Assembly: GCA_947598425.1 (NCBI GenBank)
Contig: CANQFH010000007.1
Span: 1-17,956, forward strand
Source of the DNA: an uncultured Bacilli bacterium
Lineage (GTDB): Bacteria > Bacillota_I > Bacilli_A > RF39 > UBA660
Length of the DNA stretch: 17,956 bases
Direction of reading: 5' to 3'
This document shows positions 15,626 to 17,956 of the stretch, in pieces. The translations under genes were made by a program, and so were the position numbers. Each line of letters starts with the position of its first letter. The stretch's first letter is position 1. Below the pieces are notes generated by a model. That model was given only the letters and a program-made list of their open reading frames with translations. It was not told the DNA's origin and made no database searches.

Positions 15626-16714
15626 ATACCATAATTTTTCATTATTCTTATAAACTTCTTTAATAAAGCCACAACCAAGACACTCTTCACCTAAATATAA
15701 AACACATGCTTGCCCTGGAGTAACAGCTTTAGCACGATTTTTATATTTAACTAAGATTTCATTGTTTTCTAAATATTCTAACTCCACTAAATGATCTTCA
15801 CCACGATAACGAAACTTGGCAGTACAAAATGTAGGATGAGTACTACTAATAAAATTAACATTATCAATTAAACAAGCATCACTATATAAGTATTCTTCAT
15901 CACCAATAGTAACATATAAAATATTCTTTTGAACATCTTTACCACATACAAAATGTCTTTCGGTATTTCCGGATATTCCTACATTTTTTCTTTGACCAAT
16001 AGTATAATTCATTAACCCTTTGTGTTTACCAATTACTTCTTTAGTTTTAACATCAATAATATCTCCAGGATTTTCTTTTAAATAATTTTTAATAAACTTT
16101 TGAAAATTACGTTCTCCAATAAAGCAAATACCCGTAGAGTCTTTTTTATCTGCGACAGGAATATTATTCTTTCTAGCAATCTCTCTTACTTCACTTTTAT
16201 CTAGGTTACCTATAGGAAATAAAACATTTTTTAATTCATCAACAGTAACATCTGCTAAAAAATAAGTTTGATCTTTATTTAAATCTTTAGCTCTTAGTAA
16301 TCTTCCTTTTTCTAGTCTTGCATAATGTCCAGTAGCTATATAACGAGCCCCTAATTTATAAGCTTCTTTTTTAAATAAATCAAATTTAATATACTTATTA
16401 CATAACATATCCGGATTAGGAGTTCTTCCTTTTTTTAACTCTTCTAAAAAATATTTAAATACATAATCCCAATATTCTTTAATAAAATCCACTCTTTTAA
16501 TTGGAACACCTAACATATCACATACTTTTTTAGCATCATTATAATCTTTCTCTTGAGGACAAATATCTTCACTTACAAAATCTTCACCATTAATAGTACT
16601 ATCCCAATTCCGCATAAATAAACCAATTACATTGTATCCTTCTTGTTTTAGTAAATAAAGAGCAACAGCACTATCAACACCACCAGATACACCAACTACT
16701 ACTGTTTCCATCAT
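15620..16714 (-). CDS. mnmA: tRNA-specific 2-thiouridylase MnmA
   Basis: MnmA adds sulfur to U34 at the wobble position of tRNAs for Lys, Glu and Gln, using ATP and a persulfide relay. The 364 residues match the family. The PP-loop GVSGGVDS is at residues 8-15, GLFMRNWD at about 31-38, the catalytic Cys in NPDMLCNKYIKF (C105) and the second, persulfide-carrying Cys in DSTGICFIGER (C197). GLMNYTIGQRKNVGI and the C-terminal beta domain ending ECLGCGFI follow. Two ATGs occur in a row (MM). AAAGGATTT precedes the first, and either may be used. The gene starts nine bases after holA, so they form one unit. Its last two codons (TTA TAA) are shared, on opposite strands, with the end of the flippase gene. 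Confidence 0.97.
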   Translation of the reverse strand: MMETVVVGVSGGVDSAVALYLLKQEGYNVIGLFMRNWDSTINGEDFVSEDICPQEKDYNDAKKVCDMLGVPIKRVDFIKEYWDYVFKYFLEELKKGRTPNPDMLCNKYIKFDLFKKEAYKLGARYIATGHYARLEKGRLLRAKDLNKDQTYFLADVTVDELKNVLFPIGNLDKSEVREIARKNNIPVADKKDSTGICFIGERNFQKFIKNYLKENPGDIIDVKTKEVIGKHKGLMNYTIGQRKNVGISGNTERHFVCGKDVQKNILYVTIGDEEYLYSDACLIDNVNFISSTHPTFCTAKFRYRGEDHLVELEYLENNEILVKYKNRAKAVTPGQACVLYLGEECLGCGFIKEVYKNNEKLWYL

Positions 16715-16723
16715 AAATCCTTT

Positions 16724-17677
16724 CTATAAACATAATTCTAATATATATTTTATTAATATCACATCTTTATTAATTAAACCACTTTTACTTTGATAATCTA
16801 AATCACTAAGTTTTACAATCTGTTCTTTAATTTCTTCTTTATTATATATTCTTAAATTACCTCTTACTTTAGTCATTTGCCATTCGGCTAGTTTTAAATT
16901 TTTCAAAACATCACTATAACTATATTTATTTTCTTCATATAATAATGTACTTAACATTAATTTAAATTCTCTATACAATAAAGAAATAATAATATTAGGT
17001 TCTGTCTTTAAAATTTTAGATTCTTCTAAATATTTAAAAATATTACTTAAATCTTTATTAATAATACTATCTACTAATTTAAAATTGTTCTCTTCAATAA
17101 CTTTACTTAATAATTGTTTAACATCTTCTAATAATATTTTTTGTTCCTTACTATAATAAATCATTATCTTATTTAATTCATTGATGCATAAATCAAAATT
17201 ACCTAAGTTATTTATTATATACCATAATGTTTCATCGTCAATAGTATAACCTTTAGATTTTACTATTTTATTTAATTCATTTTTCATTTCCGTTTTAGTT
17301 AAATTAGGATAATTATATAAGTTACCAGCATCTTTAATTAGATTATATATTTTCTTTTTACTATCAGCTTTACCATTTACAATAAATATTAATTTAGTCT
17401 TTTTATTTTCATTATCTAAATATTTTAATAATTTATTAATATCTTCTTTATTTTTATTACTTTCTTCTTTTTTATTAGCTAGAAAGAACTTAGCATTCTT
17501 TACTATTAAACATTTATCTTCTTCAAACATGGAAAAATAACTAGCTTCCTCTAATACTTCATCTAAAGTATTAATATCTAGATTATATGTAATAACATTA
17601 TTGATGCCTTTTTTTAATTCATCTAATGTTTTTTCAATATTATAAATTGTTTCACTAACTATTAAATATGTATTCAT
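16724..17677 (-). CDS. holA: DNA polymerase III delta subunit
   Basis: HolA is the clamp-loader delta subunit, which opens the beta sliding clamp at replication. I start it at the ATG 17675-17677 (MNTYLIVSETIYNIEKTLDE), giving 317 residues, close to the usual 320-345. The frame stays open to a TTG at 17713, but the added residues are the translated terminator of the gene before. The layout is that of delta: N-terminal AAA-like fold with VLEEASYFSMFEEDKCLIVKNA, a middle domain with KLIFIVNGKADSKKKIY and ELNKIVKSKGYTID, and the helical C-terminal collar domain (NNFKLVDSIINKDLSNIFKYLEE, IISLLYREFKLML, QMTKVRGNLRIYNKEEI). No Shine-Dalgarno is visible before this ATG, only AT-rich sequence with a TAAAAT seven bases upstream, so a very short or leaderless message is possible. 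Confidence 0.93.
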   Translation of the reverse strand: MNTYLIVSETIYNIEKTLDELKKGINNVITYNLDINTLDEVLEEASYFSMFEEDKCLIVKNAKFFLANKKEESNKNKEDINKLLKYLDNENKKTKLIFIVNGKADSKKKIYNLIKDAGNLYNYPNLTKTEMKNELNKIVKSKGYTIDDETLWYIINNLGNFDLCINELNKIMIYYSKEQKILLEDVKQLLSKVIEENNFKLVDSIINKDLSNIFKYLEESKILKTEPNIIISLLYREFKLMLSTLLYEENKYSYSDVLKNLKLAEWQMTKVRGNLRIYNKEEIKEQIVKLSDLDYQSKSGLINKDVILIKYILELCL

Positions 17678-17699
17678 AACTATTATTTTACTATTAAAT

Positions 17700-17723
17700 A
17701 AAAAAAGAAGCAATTACTTCTTT
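17700..17723 (-). terminator. Rho-independent terminator overlapping the end of the right-edge gene
   Basis: AAAGAAG (17704-17710) and CTTCTTT (17717-17723) are a perfect 7-bp inverted repeat around a six-base loop. On the minus strand it is followed by T residues (17700-17706). The stem lies over the last two Lys codons of the right-edge gene, and the loop contains its TAA stop. It separates that gene from holA and implies a separate promoter for holA. Confidence 0.7.
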
Positions 17724-17956
17724 AGTTTGTTTATTTTTGATATAGATAAACCTGTTATATTGTGAATAGCTTCAACTGGCATACCATAATCTAACATGCC
17801 TTTAGCATATGTAATTTTGTCTTTTTCTTCAGCTTCAAATGCAGCTTCTTCCATTTTATTTTTAACATATCTTTCAAACCCACCTTCAGCACTCTTTAAG
17901 TTCCATTCCCTTACATATTCTACAACATCATTCATTTCTTTATCTCCTCCTAACTT
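17714..17956 (-). CDS. C-terminal part of an Rpn/PD-(D/E)XK nuclease-like protein (partial)
   Basis: The visible tail has AKGMLDYGMPVEAIHNITGLSISKINKLKK. This is very like the C-terminal helical module of Rpn-type recombination-promoting nucleases/putative transposases, where AK-ML--G-----I---TGLS--EI--L recurs. A Glu-rich helix (KNKMEEAAFEAEEKDK) precedes it, as in that family. There is an ATG at 17933-17935 with AGGAGG ten bases upstream, which would give an independent 73-residue protein. The frame is also open without a stop to the window edge (KLGGDKE before the Met), so a longer protein cut by the edge is just as likely. The nuclease core is not visible. The stop codon is embedded in a terminator hairpin. 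Confidence 0.65.
   Translation of the reverse strand, partial: KLGGDKEMNDVVEYVREWNLKSAEGGFERYVKNKMEEAAFEAEEKDKITYAKGMLDYGMPVEAIHNITGLSISKINKLKK

Noticed and set aside
17678..17713. TTG start giving holA twelve extra residues
   Set aside because: The extra codons are the translated T-tract and arm of the terminator, and delta subunits begin at the MNTYLIV-like position.
1..17956. UGA read as tryptophan (Mycoplasma code)
   Set aside because: Every gene is full length under the standard code and all visible Trp codons are TGG; with reassignment most Trp codons at this G+C would be TGA.
1..17956. CRISPR array, tRNA, rRNA or complete insertion sequence
   Set aside because: No regularly spaced repeats, no cloverleaf with GTTCGA-type T-arm and CCA end, and no transposase with flanking inverted repeats were seen.

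Overview
The window is very AT-rich (roughly 28% G+C by eye) and reads as a chromosomal housekeeping segment of a low-GC Gram-positive bacterium (Bacillota or a Mollicutes-like relative such as the uncultured RF39-type lineages). The evidence is the gene set and order (a spoVB-like flippase beside comN, then relA, dtd, and further on hisS and aspS), strong AGGAGG-type ribosome binding sites, a T-box leader, and the standard genetic code: Trp is TGG throughout and all 16 genes end in TAA or TAG, none in TGA. As I recall it, the order spoVB, comN, relA, dtd, hisS, aspS matches the corresponding part of the Bacillus subtilis chromosome, with genes lost (secDF, recJ, apt) and others gained.

Layout, left to right. 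Positions 1-120 hold the end of the left operon: a terminator and an odd C8 tract flanked by an inverted repeat. Positions 121-7713 (minus strand) carry hisS-asnS-aspS-gatC-gatA-gatB, packed with overlaps or gaps of 0-13 nt and read right to left. They follow a compact T-box riboswitch with its own promoter (about 7735-7969). The genes supply His-, Asn- and Asp-tRNA synthesis plus the GatCAB amidotransferase. The T-box specifier region reads GACAC, which holds overlapping Asp (GAC) and His (CAC) codons. Positions 7955-14263 (minus strand) form a second operon: comN, relA, dtd, two tandem Cys-rich YkgJ-like genes, and a 741-residue protein I cannot name, with an AbiEi-like winged-helix start and a helical-repeat body. 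Positions 14327-15625 (plus strand) encode a SpoVB/MurJ-type flippase, divergent from comN and sharing its last six bases with mnmA. Positions 15620-17677 (minus strand) carry mnmA and holA. The right edge holds the C-terminal part of an Rpn/PD-(D/E)XK-nuclease-like protein whose frame runs off the window, ending in a terminator.

How the genes work together: most act on tRNA charging, tRNA proofreading (Dtd), tRNA modification (MnmA) or the response to uncharged tRNA (Rel, T-box). The points most worth a second look are the Rel protein, whose hydrolase motif HDxxED has become HExxNN while its synthetase motifs are intact; the T-box with a likely Asp/His double specifier, no Stem II, and a terminator stem that encloses the antiterminator; and the uncharacterised three-gene cassette (two YkgJ-like paralogues plus the winged-helix/helical-repeat protein) between dtd and the T-box. 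I saw no CRISPR array, tRNA or rRNA gene, or complete insertion sequence.
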